Below, one piece after another: positions 37,662 to 46,686 of a stretch of DNA of 64,000 nucleotides. The stretch covers positions 38,137 to 102,136 of the forward strand of contig DIBU01000021.1 in assembly GCA_002416125.1 (NCBI GenBank). Direction: 5' to 3'. The notes below the pieces were generated by a model, which saw only the letters and a list, made by a program, of their open reading frames with translations, made no database searches and was not told the origin of the DNA. The DNA is from Halieaceae bacterium UBA5044 (GTDB taxonomy: Bacteria; Pseudomonadota; Gammaproteobacteria; Pseudomonadales; Halieaceae). Position 1 is the stretch's first letter. The number at the start of each line of letters is the position of its first letter. The position numbers and the translations under genes are program-made.

Positions 37662-39620
37662 TCAGCGCAGCAGGAAGTCATCCGGATTGGCGTGCCGGGT
37701 CATCTTCCAGTAGTCGATAATGCGAAACGGCAGGTTGGCGGTGACCCGCCCGGCGGCGTTCTTGTACCAGTTATCGACCAGCGGTGAGCCCCAGGCGGTC
37801 GCCGCGTTCACCGCATCAACCCGCTCGTTGTAGCGGTCGTGCACATCCTGACGACACTCCAGGCTGCGCAGGTCGTGCTCCAGCAGCAGGCGGATGCATT
37901 CGAGTATGTAGTGCACCTGGGACTCGGCGTTGTGTGCGATGCTGCCCGCCACGACGAGGTTGGTGTTCGGCCCGTAGATGCAGAAGAGGTTCGGAAAATT
38001 GGGCACCGTGATGCCCAGGTAGGCGCGGCCATTGGTCTCCGACCACTGCGCATTCAGCTGTACCCCGCCGCGCCCTGTGAACTGCATGGGGAACAGGAAG
38101 CGGTCAGCGTGAAAGCCTGTCGCGCAGACGATAGCGTCCACTGCGTGATGACGTCCGTCTTCGGTGACGATGCCCTGGCCATCGACACTGCGGATACCGG
38201 CGGTTACCACCTCGACGTTGTCGCGTTGCAGAGCAGCGAGGTAGGTGCCATTGTCCTGCAGGATGCGCTTGCCAAACGGGGGATAGGTTGGCAGCACCTT
38301 TGCCAGCAGTTCCGGGTCCCGGATCTGGGACTCGATCCAGGCCGTCAGGGCCTCCCGCATTTCGTCATTGGATGCACTCACCGAACGGGTACTGTTCCAC
38401 TCCGGGTCCACCAGCGTCTTGCTGTACACGCCCTCAACCGAGGTGTAGAACAGCCAGAACCGGTACCACTTGGAATAGTACGGCAGCTTCTCCAGGGCCC
38501 AGCGCTGCCCGTGCCCCACCTCCGCGTGGTAGCCGGGGTTGGGAAACATCCACACTGGAGAGCGTTGCAGAGCCACCAGGTGCGACGCGGTGGCTGCCAG
38601 CTCGGGGATAATCTGGAAAGCGCTGGCACCCGAACCTATGACCGCCACGCGCTTGCCGGCGAGGTCCAGACCTTGCGGCCACGCCCCCGAGTGCACGACG
38701 GGGCCCCGGAAGTCGGAAAGACCGGGTATATCCGGCATTTTGGGCCGATTCAGTTGGCCCACCGCACTGATCACCGCACGCGCCTGCAGCACAGATTCCT
38801 CACCCTGCGCATCGCGTACATGCACCCGCCAGCGGGCAGTCTCATCATCGTAGTGGGCTGCCACAACGTCGGTGCTGAAGCGGATATGGGGTGTTACGCC
38901 GAAGCGGCGGGCACACTGGTCGAAATAGGCACGAATCTCATCTGCCAGCGGAAAATGACTGCTCCAGTCGTGATTGGGCGCAAACGAATAGCTGTAACTG
39001 TGGCCCGGGACATCAACGCGACAACCGGGGTACCGGTTCTCATACCAGGTACCGCCGACGCCGGGATTTTTCTCAATAATCGTGTAGGGAATCCCCGCCT
39101 CTGCCAGACGGATACCGGCAAGCACACCACCCATGCCGGCACCGATGACAACCACGGGGAAATCGGCCGCGCGCGCCTGCAGCACCGGATCGTCGAAGTG
39201 CAGGCCTCGCCGGTCCACACCATCAATCGCGACCTCCTCATCGATAAATTCGAGGTATTCCGGGTCGACGTCTGCACCGCACATGAAGCGGTACAGCGCC
39301 TGGATGGTGGCGTCTGTGAGCGGTTCCAGGGTAGCGCCGCGCGCCTGCCAGTCGGCGATCGCCGCCAGCGCCCGCTGGTGCAGATCCGCTACCTGAGCCG
39401 GCGTATATCCGCCCTCGAGCAGTTCCTCACCGGCCTCTGCGCCGGCAGCCACAACGTCCAGCGTGCGGGGTGTGGGCAGTTCCTGCAGCAACCGCGTATC
39501 GCCCGTCATATGCACGACAGACATGATCAGTGCCGCCGTATTGAGTTCTTTCAGGTACCCCGCAATGACCTCCGGGCTTTCTGTAATCGGCTGCAAAGCG
39601 GGTGTGGACTGCAACGACAT
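37662..39620 (-). CDS. Baeyer-Villiger flavin monooxygenase (4-hydroxyacetophenone monooxygenase-like)
   Basis: A 652-residue FAD/NADPH enzyme that inserts oxygen next to a ketone to give an ester or lactone. After an N-terminal helical extension of about 150 residues, as in HAPMO-type enzymes, come FAD motif GAGMGGVLAG (160-169), 'GGTWYENRYPGCRVD' (189-203), the Baeyer-Villiger fingerprint FxGxxxHxxxWP (Phe304, Gly306, His310, Trp314) and the NADPH motif GSGASA (329-334). The ketone substrate is unknown. GGAG lies 9 nt upstream of the ATG. It is divergent from the copper-type receptor gene. Confidence 0.94.
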   Translation of the reverse strand: MSLQSTPALQPITESPEVIAGYLKELNTAALIMSVVHMTGDTRLLQELPTPRTLDVVAAGAEAGEELLEGGYTPAQVADLHQRALAAIADWQARGATLEPLTDATIQALYRFMCGADVDPEYLEFIDEEVAIDGVDRRGLHFDDPVLQARAADFPVVVIGAGMGGVLAGIRLAEAGIPYTIIEKNPGVGGTWYENRYPGCRVDVPGHSYSYSFAPNHDWSSHFPLADEIRAYFDQCARRFGVTPHIRFSTDVVAAHYDDETARWRVHVRDAQGEESVLQARAVISAVGQLNRPKMPDIPGLSDFRGPVVHSGAWPQGLDLAGKRVAVIGSGASAFQIIPELAATASHLVALQRSPVWMFPNPGYHAEVGHGQRWALEKLPYYSKWYRFWLFYTSVEGVYSKTLVDPEWNSTRSVSASNDEMREALTAWIESQIRDPELLAKVLPTYPPFGKRILQDNGTYLAALQRDNVEVVTAGIRSVDGQGIVTEDGRHHAVDAIVCATGFHADRFLFPMQFTGRGGVQLNAQWSETNGRAYLGITVPNFPNLFCIYGPNTNLVVAGSIAHNAESQVHYILECIRLLLEHDLRSLECRQDVHDRYNERVDAVNAATAWGSPLVDNWYKNAAGRVTANLPFRIIDYWKMTRHANPDDFLLR

Positions 39621-39779
39621 GAGGTGCCACTCCGGGGAAACATTGGGGCACCATCATGCCTCGGCGGCAGCGCCCTGTCCTCCTTCATTTGGGTGAGGGG
39701 TGCGCCAATATGTCGCATACCACCGGGGGCCGCGGTTTCTATAATAGCGCCCCTGACATGGTTACCAGGACATTGGCTC

Positions 39780-41816
39780 ATGCGATTCACCCGCAAACCG
39801 AACGCGCTGGCGACAGCTGTTATGCTGGCCAGCATCACGATGGTCGCACCCGCCCGGGGTCACGACCTCGCCATTGAACTCGTTGAGGTCACCGCGCGCG
39901 CCGAACCCACCGACGGTAACACGCTGCTCAGCGAGGCACCCATCACGCGCCCCACACATGACGCAGGCGAACTGTTGCGTTCAGTGACCGGCATGACCGC
40001 ACTGCGCCGGGGCGGCCGCGGGTTCGACCCCATCATTCGCGGCCAGAGCCAGAGTAACCTCAACGTCATTGCCAACGGCGCCTACAGTTATGGTGCCTGC
40101 CCCGGACGTATGGACCCGCCCAGCACCTATGTGGGCGTCGACAGCTTTGACTCCGTATCGGTGATCAAGGGACACCGCTCGGTCATCTATGGCGCGGGGG
40201 GCAGCGGCGGCACCCTGATCTTCGAACACCTGCGCCCTGAACTGGGCAGCGACGGCATGACCGGCTCAGTGACCACCGGGTACACCGGCAACTCCGACCT
40301 CGGCAGCCTGGGCGGCGATTTCGCCCTCGGCAATGACCGGGCCTACCTGCGCGCGTTCGGCGCAATCCGCGAATCCGGGAATTATGAAGATGGCAACGGA
40401 GACCGCGTGGCCTCCGCCTTCGAGTCAACCAGCGCCGGGCTGGTGGCGGGTATCGACCTCTCCCCCGAGACCTACCTCGAGATCAGCCACGAGCAGGCCA
40501 GCGAAGACGACGTCTGGTATGCGGGCAACGGCATGGACGCGGTGTTTGCCGATTCCGCCAGCACCAGTGCCAAGTGGGTACAGCGGTCCGTGGGTGCTAT
40601 CGAAACGCTGGAATTCACCGCCTACCTCAGTGACGTCGATCACCTGATGGACAACTACACCGTGCGCAACCGGTCGATGATGCCCAATGGCGCCGCAGCG
40701 CCGTCCAGCTCCACCACCTGGGGTGGTCGATTGCTCGCTACCCTGTCCTGGACGGAGGCGGAGCTGCGCACCGGCATCGATTATCGCGCCAACGATCGCC
40801 GCGCCGAGCTGTACATGGACATGGGCAAGGACGGCAGCTATGACATGCTGGTTGCGCGCATGTGGCCGGAGGCGCAGCAACGCCAGGCAGGCCTGTTCGC
40901 AGAAGCCGACTACCGCAGCAGTGCCATGGATACATTGCGGCTGGGCCTGCGAGTGGATCGCTTCGACTCCGAGGTGCGCGAGGCTGAGCTGAGCGCCGGC
41001 ATGATGGGCAGTGCAACCCCGGTTCGCCTGTACGAGCAGTATTACGGGACAACCCAGACCCGCAACGACGATCACGGCGTGAGTGCAGTGCTGGGATGGG
41101 ATCGCCGTCTGGACGATGCGCATCTGATGAGCGTGAACCTGAGCCGCTCCGTGCGTACGCCGGACAGCTCGGAACAGTGGATTGCGCGCAGCGCAAACGG
41201 CGATTTCTGGGTGGGCAACCCGACTCTGGACGCCGAAGTGCATCAACAGTTGGACCTCAGGCTCCTGCACGACAGCGGCCGCCTGAACTGGAGCATGAGC
41301 CTGTACGTGAATGAAGTCGATGACTATATCGAACGCTTCGCCGAGGGCAGCGCAGACCTGTATCGCAACATCGACGCCACATTGTTTGGTTCCGAACTGG
41401 ATGCGGCCCTGCAGATTAACGAGCGCTGGCGCGCGCGGGTGGGCATCGCCTACACACGAGGCTACGGCGACAACGGCGATCTAGCCCAGATCGCACCGCT
41501 GGAAACACGACTGAATCTGGACTACCAGCAACGCGACTGGGCTCTGGGCCTCGAGTGGGTTGCCGCGGCCCGGCAGAACAACTTCGACCCTACGGTCGAC
41601 GTCGATTCACCCACCGCGGGTTTTGGTGTATTGCACGCCTACGGCCACTGGAACCTGACAGGGCAGCTGTTGCTGGAGGCCGGTATCGAAAACCTGTTTG
41701 ATCACGCCTACGCTTACCACGTCAACGCTGGCAACCTGGACCCGTTCAACCCCGATGCGGTGCGCGTCAACGAGCCCGGGCGCCAGGGCTGGGTGAAACT
41801 GCGCTATACCTTCTGA
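39780..41816 (+). CDS. TonB-dependent copper receptor (OprC/NosA-like)
   Basis: A 678-residue outer-membrane receptor. A signal peptide (to about residue 28) is followed by a plug with 'VTGMTALRRGGRGFDPIIRGQSQSNLNVI' and the family hallmark 'YGACPGRMDPPSTYV'. Cys107 and Met111 form the CxxxM copper site known from OprC. The barrel is Met-rich and ends 'WVKLRYTF'. Known relatives import or bind copper, or supply it for nitrous oxide reductase. ATG at 39780 has AGGA 9 nt upstream; the long frame open from 37839 is antisense to the monooxygenase gene and not coding. Confidence 0.9.
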   Translation: MRFTRKPNALATAVMLASITMVAPARGHDLAIELVEVTARAEPTDGNTLLSEAPITRPTHDAGELLRSVTGMTALRRGGRGFDPIIRGQSQSNLNVIANGAYSYGACPGRMDPPSTYVGVDSFDSVSVIKGHRSVIYGAGGSGGTLIFEHLRPELGSDGMTGSVTTGYTGNSDLGSLGGDFALGNDRAYLRAFGAIRESGNYEDGNGDRVASAFESTSAGLVAGIDLSPETYLEISHEQASEDDVWYAGNGMDAVFADSASTSAKWVQRSVGAIETLEFTAYLSDVDHLMDNYTVRNRSMMPNGAAAPSSSTTWGGRLLATLSWTEAELRTGIDYRANDRRAELYMDMGKDGSYDMLVARMWPEAQQRQAGLFAEADYRSSAMDTLRLGLRVDRFDSEVREAELSAGMMGSATPVRLYEQYYGTTQTRNDDHGVSAVLGWDRRLDDAHLMSVNLSRSVRTPDSSEQWIARSANGDFWVGNPTLDAEVHQQLDLRLLHDSGRLNWSMSLYVNEVDDYIERFAEGSADLYRNIDATLFGSELDAALQINERWRARVGIAYTRGYGDNGDLAQIAPLETRLNLDYQQRDWALGLEWVAAARQNNFDPTVDVDSPTAGFGVLHAYGHWNLTGQLLLEAGIENLFDHAYAYHVNAGNLDPFNPDAVRVNEPGRQGWVKLRYTF

Positions 41817-41911
41817 ACCCCGGGCATGGCGCACTGGCTGTTTACTGCTCCGCGCAATCGGGCTACTGTCACTGTGACAGACAACCCCATTCCGGACCGA
41901 GGACACCCCCG

Positions 41912-42379
41912 ATGCCTGCCAGCCTTCGCCACCTTGCCGCCAGCCTGCTGCTGGCGGCCACTCTGCCCAGCGCTAACGCCACCGATGTCGAACACCTGAA
42001 TGGCAGCGGCTCACTGCCCCCGGACCTGCCCTTCTCCGAGGCGGTGAGGGTTGGCAACCTGTATTTTCTGTCGGGCCAGTTGGGCATCAAGCCCGGTACG
42101 ATGGATTTGGCCGAGGGTGGCATAGAGGCCGAGGCCCGACAGACCATGGAGAATATCGCCGCGGTGTTGAAGGCCAACGGCCTCTCCATGAGCGACGTGG
42201 TGAAATGCACGGTGATGCTGGCCGACATGTCCGAGTGGGGCACCTTCAACGAGGTCTATCGCAGCTTCTTCACCCCGCCCTACCCGGCCCGCAGTGCCTT
42301 TGGCGCCAACGGACTGGGCCTCGGTGCCCGTGCAGAGGTCGAGTGCATTGCGGCTGATTCCGGCGCAGCCGCCCCGTGA
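41912..42379 (+). CDS. RidA family protein with signal peptide
   Basis: A 155-residue RidA/YjgF protein; the domain runs from 'LPFSEAVRVGNLYFLSGQLG' to 'GLGARAEVECIA', with 'ARQTMENIAAVLKANGLSMSDVVKCTVML' and the conserved Arg-containing 'PARSAFGANGLGLGA'. Classical RidA hydrolyses reactive enamines/imines in the cytoplasm, but this protein has a clear signal peptide (LAASLLLAATLPSANA), placing it in the periplasm. Its stop overlaps the GTG start of the next gene (GTGA), so the two are coupled. Confidence 0.88.
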   Translation: MPASLRHLAASLLLAATLPSANATDVEHLNGSGSLPPDLPFSEAVRVGNLYFLSGQLGIKPGTMDLAEGGIEAEARQTMENIAAVLKANGLSMSDVVKCTVMLADMSEWGTFNEVYRSFFTPPYPARSAFGANGLGLGARAEVECIAADSGAAAP

Positions 42380-43440
42380 GCCTGCCGTGCCGCATAACCC
42401 GCACATTGCTGGGTGGCGTATTTACCCTCATGTCATTGGCGGCCATCGCCGAGGACAACACCCCCTGGGAGACCATCCACCCGGGCGGTGCCACGCGCTG
42501 TGCGACCGGCACCCCCTTTAACCTTCATGTGCGCGAGGCGGACCCCAACAGGGTCATGATCTTCTTCAACGGCGGCGGGGCCTGCTGGGACGCAGACAGC
42601 TGCGATGTCACTGCACGCCCCACCTATCGTCCCTTTGCCACTGCCGAGGCGGGAAACGACCCCCGCAACTTTGACGGCGCTTTTGCGCTGGATAACGCGG
42701 AAAACCCGTTCCTGGAATGGTCGCAGATTTTTGTCTCCTACTGCACGGGGGACGTGCATCTCGGCACGCAGGACAGGGAGTACACGCGAGCGGACGGCAG
42801 TCGCTTCACCGTTGCCCACCAGGGCTGGGCCAACAGTAATGCGGCTCTGGAATACCTGTTCGAGAGGTTTCCGGAACCTGGGCAGGTAGTGGTGTCAGGG
42901 GGCAGCGCAGGCGCGCTGTCATCGCCGCTGTTCGCCGCTATCATCGCACGACACTACACACAGGCCCGCGTGATCCACTTCGCCGGCGGTGCGGGCGGCT
43001 ATCGCCTGCCACCACCCGCCGCACTCTGGCGCCACTGGGGTGTCTTCGAGGCGTTTCCCGACTGGTACAACGCACCGGGAGAAACACCGGAAACCCTGAC
43101 CATGCCGGATCTCTACCGGCTGGCCGCCGCTGCCGCGCCCACTGTCCGCTTCCACCTTTTCGACCACGCCTACGACGCGGTGCAGGAAGACTTCCTGCGC
43201 ATGCTGGGCCACCATGCCGAGTTGCTGCCCGGCCTGGACGCCAACCTGGCTGAACTGCAGGCCGATCTCCCTGCGCTGCGCAGCTACGTCAGCCCGGGAG
43301 AATTCCACACCCTGCTGCGCTACAGCGAACTCTACACCCGGGAAACCGGCGGCGTGCGCGCCGTTGACTGGGTGAGGTCACTGATCAATGGCGGCGCCGT
43401 GGAGGACATACACTGCGCCGGGCCGGAGGGCTGCCGCTAG
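42376..43440 (+). CDS. pectinacetylesterase-family exported hydrolase
   Basis: A 354-residue alpha/beta hydrolase with a signal peptide (to about residue 25). Family motifs: 'VMIFFNGGGACWDADSCD' oxyanion region, 'FVSYCTGDVHLGTQDREY', and nucleophile elbow 'VVSGGSAGALSSPLF' with Ser in GGSAGA. Plant and bacterial relatives deacetylate polysaccharides, but many bacterial members are uncharacterised hydrolases. GTG start overlaps the RidA stop by 4 nt. It is cotranscribed with RidA; a link to the copper receptor 95 nt further upstream is uncertain. Confidence 0.85.
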   Translation: MSLPCRITRTLLGGVFTLMSLAAIAEDNTPWETIHPGGATRCATGTPFNLHVREADPNRVMIFFNGGGACWDADSCDVTARPTYRPFATAEAGNDPRNFDGAFALDNAENPFLEWSQIFVSYCTGDVHLGTQDREYTRADGSRFTVAHQGWANSNAALEYLFERFPEPGQVVVSGGSAGALSSPLFAAIIARHYTQARVIHFAGGAGGYRLPPPAALWRHWGVFEAFPDWYNAPGETPETLTMPDLYRLAAAAAPTVRFHLFDHAYDAVQEDFLRMLGHHAELLPGLDANLAELQADLPALRSYVSPGEFHTLLRYSELYTRETGGVRAVDWVRSLINGGAVEDIHCAGPEGCR

Positions 43441-43523
43441 CCATCTGGCCGTCGATGTGTGTGTTGGCAACAGCAACCGGAAGGCGGTAGCATCCGCGGC
43501 TCACATGCCGACAGGAACACCCC

Positions 43524-44828
43524 ATGGTTATCAACCGCTGGCTGAACTCAGTCGCCTCCGCGGGCAAGCACCTCCTGCGCCGCTCGACACGCGAGCGCCC
43601 CTCCATTGCATCACTGTGCAGTGAACTCTACTCAAACAAGGGTGAAGCGCTTGGCATTGCGCTAGCCGACGAAGTAGTGGAGGCCTATAACGGCCTAACC
43701 GGCGACGAAAAATCAGCGTTCTTCGATGTGCTGTTGCGCGACTACAGCCCCGACCCAGAGCTGATCAATCGCTGTGCCGAAGCCTACCGAGCGGCGCTCA
43801 CACCCGAGGCCTACCGTGCCCTGGCGCGCGCTGTTGAATCACCGCGGCAAACCCTGTTCAGGCGCATCAACATGGCACCGACAGGCACCCGCACCGTGGT
43901 TAACATGCGGGAAGACCTGCTCGAGCGCCTGCCTGCTCATCCGGAACTGCGCATGGTGGATGATGACCTTCAGCACCTGCTCAGCTCCTGGTTCAACCCC
44001 GGCTTCCTGCAGTTGCGCACCATGGACTGGCAGACCCCGGCAGTGGTGCTGGAAAAGCTCATTGAGTATGAAGCCGTGCATGAAATGCAGGGCTGGGACG
44101 ACCTGCGCCGGCGCCTGGACGCCAAGGACCGCCGCTGCTTCGGGTTTTTTCACCCCGCGCTGCCCGACGAGCCGCTCATTTTCGTGGAAGTGGCGCTGGT
44201 CACGGCCATCTCCAGTTCAGTGCAGACCATCCTCGCGCCCCACGAGGGCGTGGTGCCACAGCAGCGCATCAACACGGCCATCTTCTACTCCATCAGCAAC
44301 TGCCAACCCGGCCTGCGTGGCATCAGCTTCGGCAACTTTTTGATCAAGCAGGTGGTAATGCGACTGAAGGACGAAATGCCACAACTCAACGAGTTCGCGA
44401 CACTCTCACCGATTCCCGGCTTCCGCAAGTGGCTGACGTCGGTCCTGGCCAACGAGCAGCAGCCGCTGCTCTCAGCCGAGGACGCATCATTGCTCACCGC
44501 ACTGGATACGCCACGCTGGCTCGAAGACAGCGCCCTGCAGGCACGCCTCAAGCCGCTGCTGATGCGACTCTGTGCCCGCTACCTGGTACAGGAAAAACGC
44601 GGCAGCTCGCCACTGGACCCGGTCGCGCGCTTCCACCTGGGCAACGGCGCCAGCGTGGCGCGGCTCAACTGGCTGGGGGACACGTCGGCAAAGGGATTGC
44701 GCCAATCGGCCGGGCTGCTTGTGAACTATGCCTACGACCTGGAGGAAGTTGAAGAGCACCACGAAGCGTTCCTCAACCGGGGCGAAATCGCCTGCGCCCC
44801 GGCGGTGAAAAAACTGCTCGCCAGCTGA
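43524..44828 (+). CDS. malonyl-CoA decarboxylase
   Basis: A 434-residue enzyme converting malonyl-CoA to acetyl-CoA and CO2. N-terminal helical domain includes 'RQTLFRRINMAPTGTRTVVNMREDLL'; the catalytic GNAT-like domain holds 'LEKLIEYEAVHEMQGWDDLRRRLDAKDRRCFGFFHPALPDEPLIFVEVAL', 'FYSISNCQPGLRGISFGNFLIKQV' and the C-terminal 'VARFHLGNGASVARLNWLGDTSAKGLRQSAGLLVNYAYD' with the conserved catalytic-region His-x-Gly-Asn. No malonate transporter or malonyl-CoA ligase is adjacent, so it may act in methylmalonyl/malonyl-CoA clearance. It is convergent with secF. Confidence 0.95.
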   Translation: MVINRWLNSVASAGKHLLRRSTRERPSIASLCSELYSNKGEALGIALADEVVEAYNGLTGDEKSAFFDVLLRDYSPDPELINRCAEAYRAALTPEAYRALARAVESPRQTLFRRINMAPTGTRTVVNMREDLLERLPAHPELRMVDDDLQHLLSSWFNPGFLQLRTMDWQTPAVVLEKLIEYEAVHEMQGWDDLRRRLDAKDRRCFGFFHPALPDEPLIFVEVALVTAISSSVQTILAPHEGVVPQQRINTAIFYSISNCQPGLRGISFGNFLIKQVVMRLKDEMPQLNEFATLSPIPGFRKWLTSVLANEQQPLLSAEDASLLTALDTPRWLEDSALQARLKPLLMRLCARYLVQEKRGSSPLDPVARFHLGNGASVARLNWLGDTSAKGLRQSAGLLVNYAYDLEEVEEHHEAFLNRGEIACAPAVKKLLAS

Positions 44829-44830
44829 TA

Positions 44831-45745
44831 TCAGGGGGCGAGCCCGTCCTGATCCGCGCCCTCGCGCACCGGCAGCATCAGATCCTCCTTGGTCACGCCC
44901 AGCATCAGCAGAATGTTGGAGGCCATGTAGATCGACGAGTAAGTGCCGACCGTAATGCCGACCAGCAGCGCCACCGCGAAGCCGAAAATCATGTCGCCAC
45001 CGAAGATCGCCAGAGAGATCAACACCAGCACCGTGGTCAATGATGTCACCAGGGTACGCCCCAGTGTCTCCGTGATCGAGCGGTTGATGACCTCTGCGGG
45101 TGTCAGGCCGCGCAGCTTGCGAAAGTTCTCGCGGATACGGTCGTACACCACGATGGTGTCGTTAAGCGAGTAGCCGATAACTGCCAGCACCGCCGCCAGC
45201 ACCGTGAGGTCAAACTCAAGGCCGGTCAATGAAAAGAACCCGATGGTAATGACAATGTCGTGTACCAGTGCAATCACGGCACTGACGGCAAACTTCAACT
45301 GAAAGCGGAAGGCGATGTACAGGGTAATCAGCCCCAGCGCCAGCAGCATCGCCAGTCCTCCCTGCTCACGCAGTTCGTCACCCACCTGCGGGCCGACGAA
45401 CTCCGTGCGACGGAGTTCTACACCCCCATCCGCCGCATCGCGCAAAACGCTCAACACAGTCTCACCCGCCAGCTGCGAATGCCCCTGGGGCAGCCTGATC
45501 AGAACATCACGGTCGGTACCGAAAGCGACAACAGTGGCGCCCGGAAACCCACCCTGCTCCAACGTGCCGCGCACTGCGGCCAGGTTGGCACTTTCGGCGA
45601 AGTGCACCTCAACCAGCGTACCACCGGTAAAGTCCAGGCCCCAGGCGAGCTGCCGGCCAAAAAAAGACGCCACTGATACCAGCAGCAACACCGCGGAAAC
45701 AGCCAGCGCCAGTTTGCGCCAGCCCATAAAATCAATTACCTGCAT
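44831..45745 (-). CDS. secF: protein translocase subunit SecF (no secD adjacent)
   Basis: A 304-residue inner-membrane RND-like subunit of the Sec translocon's SecDF, which uses the proton gradient to help pull preproteins out. It has the N-terminal 'IDFMGWRKLALAVSAVLLLVSVASFF', 'GLDFTGGTLVEV', a small periplasmic domain, and five further spans with 'LVHDIVITIGFFSLTGLEFDLTVLAAVLAVIGYSLNDTIVVYDRIREN'. The usual upstream partner secD is missing: the 300 bp before it contain no SecD-like sequence. Only a weak ribosome binding site precedes the ATG. Confidence 0.94.
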   Translation of the reverse strand: MQVIDFMGWRKLALAVSAVLLLVSVASFFGRQLAWGLDFTGGTLVEVHFAESANLAAVRGTLEQGGFPGATVVAFGTDRDVLIRLPQGHSQLAGETVLSVLRDAADGGVELRRTEFVGPQVGDELREQGGLAMLLALGLITLYIAFRFQLKFAVSAVIALVHDIVITIGFFSLTGLEFDLTVLAAVLAVIGYSLNDTIVVYDRIRENFRKLRGLTPAEVINRSITETLGRTLVTSLTTVLVLISLAIFGGDMIFGFAVALLVGITVGTYSSIYMASNILLMLGVTKEDLMLPVREGADQDGLAP

Positions 45746-45842
45746 CGAAAGTTACCCGTCATAGACACACCTTGGATCGCGGCACCAGCCAACACCGGAG
45801 AATCCGGCATCACGCGCTTGCAGCGCCGCATTGGGCAGTGGA

Positions 45843-46187
45843 TCAGACGAGCCCGGGGGGCCCCTGGGGAATCAGCGGATAGCGGGTAACATGAAGGCGT
45901 ACCGCGGCCTCAGCCAGCGGCACAGTGTGCAGGACGTAATGGAAGATGGAAAAAGGGTGGGCGACCGACGCTGCATCGGGCACGACGTCGCCAGTGGTGT
46001 CGCCCACGGGCCGCTCGCCAGGCAGCGCCGACCCAAAGCTCGAGAGTGGCTCCAGTTTGCCCTCACCGGCGCCGGGAGATTGCCAGACAAGCAGGCAGGA
46101 GAGAATGACCCCGGACAGAAGCAGATACGCGCCACAACGGGCTATGCTGGCAATCCAAAGCGGGTTAGACACGGGGCAAAAGTGCAC
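45843..46187 (-). CDS. doubtful small membrane protein ORF
   Basis: A possible 114-residue frame with GTG start and one hydrophobic segment (about residues 16-36, 'ARCGAYLLLSGVILSCLLV'). I recognise no family, the ribosome binding site is weak, and overlapping frames on the other strand are equally open. It occupies the place where secD would be expected. It may be a degenerate remnant or non-coding. Confidence 0.25.
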   Translation of the reverse strand: MHFCPVSNPLWIASIARCGAYLLLSGVILSCLLVWQSPGAGEGKLEPLSSFGSALPGERPVGDTTGDVVPDAASVAHPFSIFHYVLHTVPLAEAAVRLHVTRYPLIPQGPPGLV

Positions 46188-46555
46188 TCAATGCGCGAAT
46201 AGCGCACGTTATACACGGCTCCGGACTGGACTGATAGCGGGAATTTTACCGATCAGGAGAGAGGCCCTGCGCACAGGGCCTCCGGGGGACGTGCACAGCC
46301 CGCCCAGCTACTGCCACCTGTCCTCACGGAAAGATAAGCTCCTGCAGCAGTGAGGGCTCCTGAACCTGGAGGTAGTGAGCACGGTTGCCGCTCTCGTCAG
46401 AGTTTTTTTAACCGCAGTGATCTTGCTCCGGGCGGCGTAGGGGTTTAGTGAAGATCGGCGCATCCCCCGTCAAGTGGGTAGAGCCCGAATTTCCCCCGAA
46501 CACAAAAAACGACCCCGGAAGGTCGTTTGCAAGATGCAGATATTACAGTGCAAAT
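46188..46555. other. gene-free stretch with hairpins
   Basis: No gene is supported between the doubtful ORF and tRNA-Pro. It holds a perfect 9-bp hairpin GAGGCCCTG-CGCA-CAGGGCCTC (46261-46282) without a T tract, and a weak hairpin CTCT-CGTC-AGAG followed by seven T (46391-46409) that could terminate plus-strand transcription, plus the terminator listed separately. Confidence 0.5.
46504..46528 (-). terminator. Rho-independent terminator downstream of tRNA-Pro
   Basis: AAACGACC and GGTCGTTT arms (46507-46514 and 46521-46528) form an 8-bp stem with a 6-nt loop. On the minus strand the T run (complement of 46504-46509) follows, 27 nt after the tRNA end. Confidence 0.85.
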
Positions 46556-46632
46556 TGGTCGGGACGGCAGGATTTGAACCTGCGACCACCACACCCCCAG
46601 TGTGGTGCGCTACCAGGCTGCGCTACGCCCCG
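46556..46632 (-). tRNA. tRNA-Pro (anticodon GGG)
   Basis: A 77-nt cloverleaf including encoded CCA. The 7-bp acceptor stem (CGGGGCG/CGTCCCG, one G-T wobble), D arm with AGCGCAGCCTGGTAGCGC, anticodon loop CTGGGGG (anticodon GGG at 46596-46598) and T arm GCAGGTTCAAATCCTGC are all intact. Confidence 0.97.
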
Positions 46633-46686
46633 AGAAGTCGCGAATGCGAGGCCGGCATTATACTGAATGAGCCCCTGATGACAAGC

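Noticed and set aside
37839..39779. Long N-terminal extension of the copper receptor frame
   Set aside because: It is antisense to the Baeyer-Villiger gene; the receptor starts with a signal peptide at 39780.
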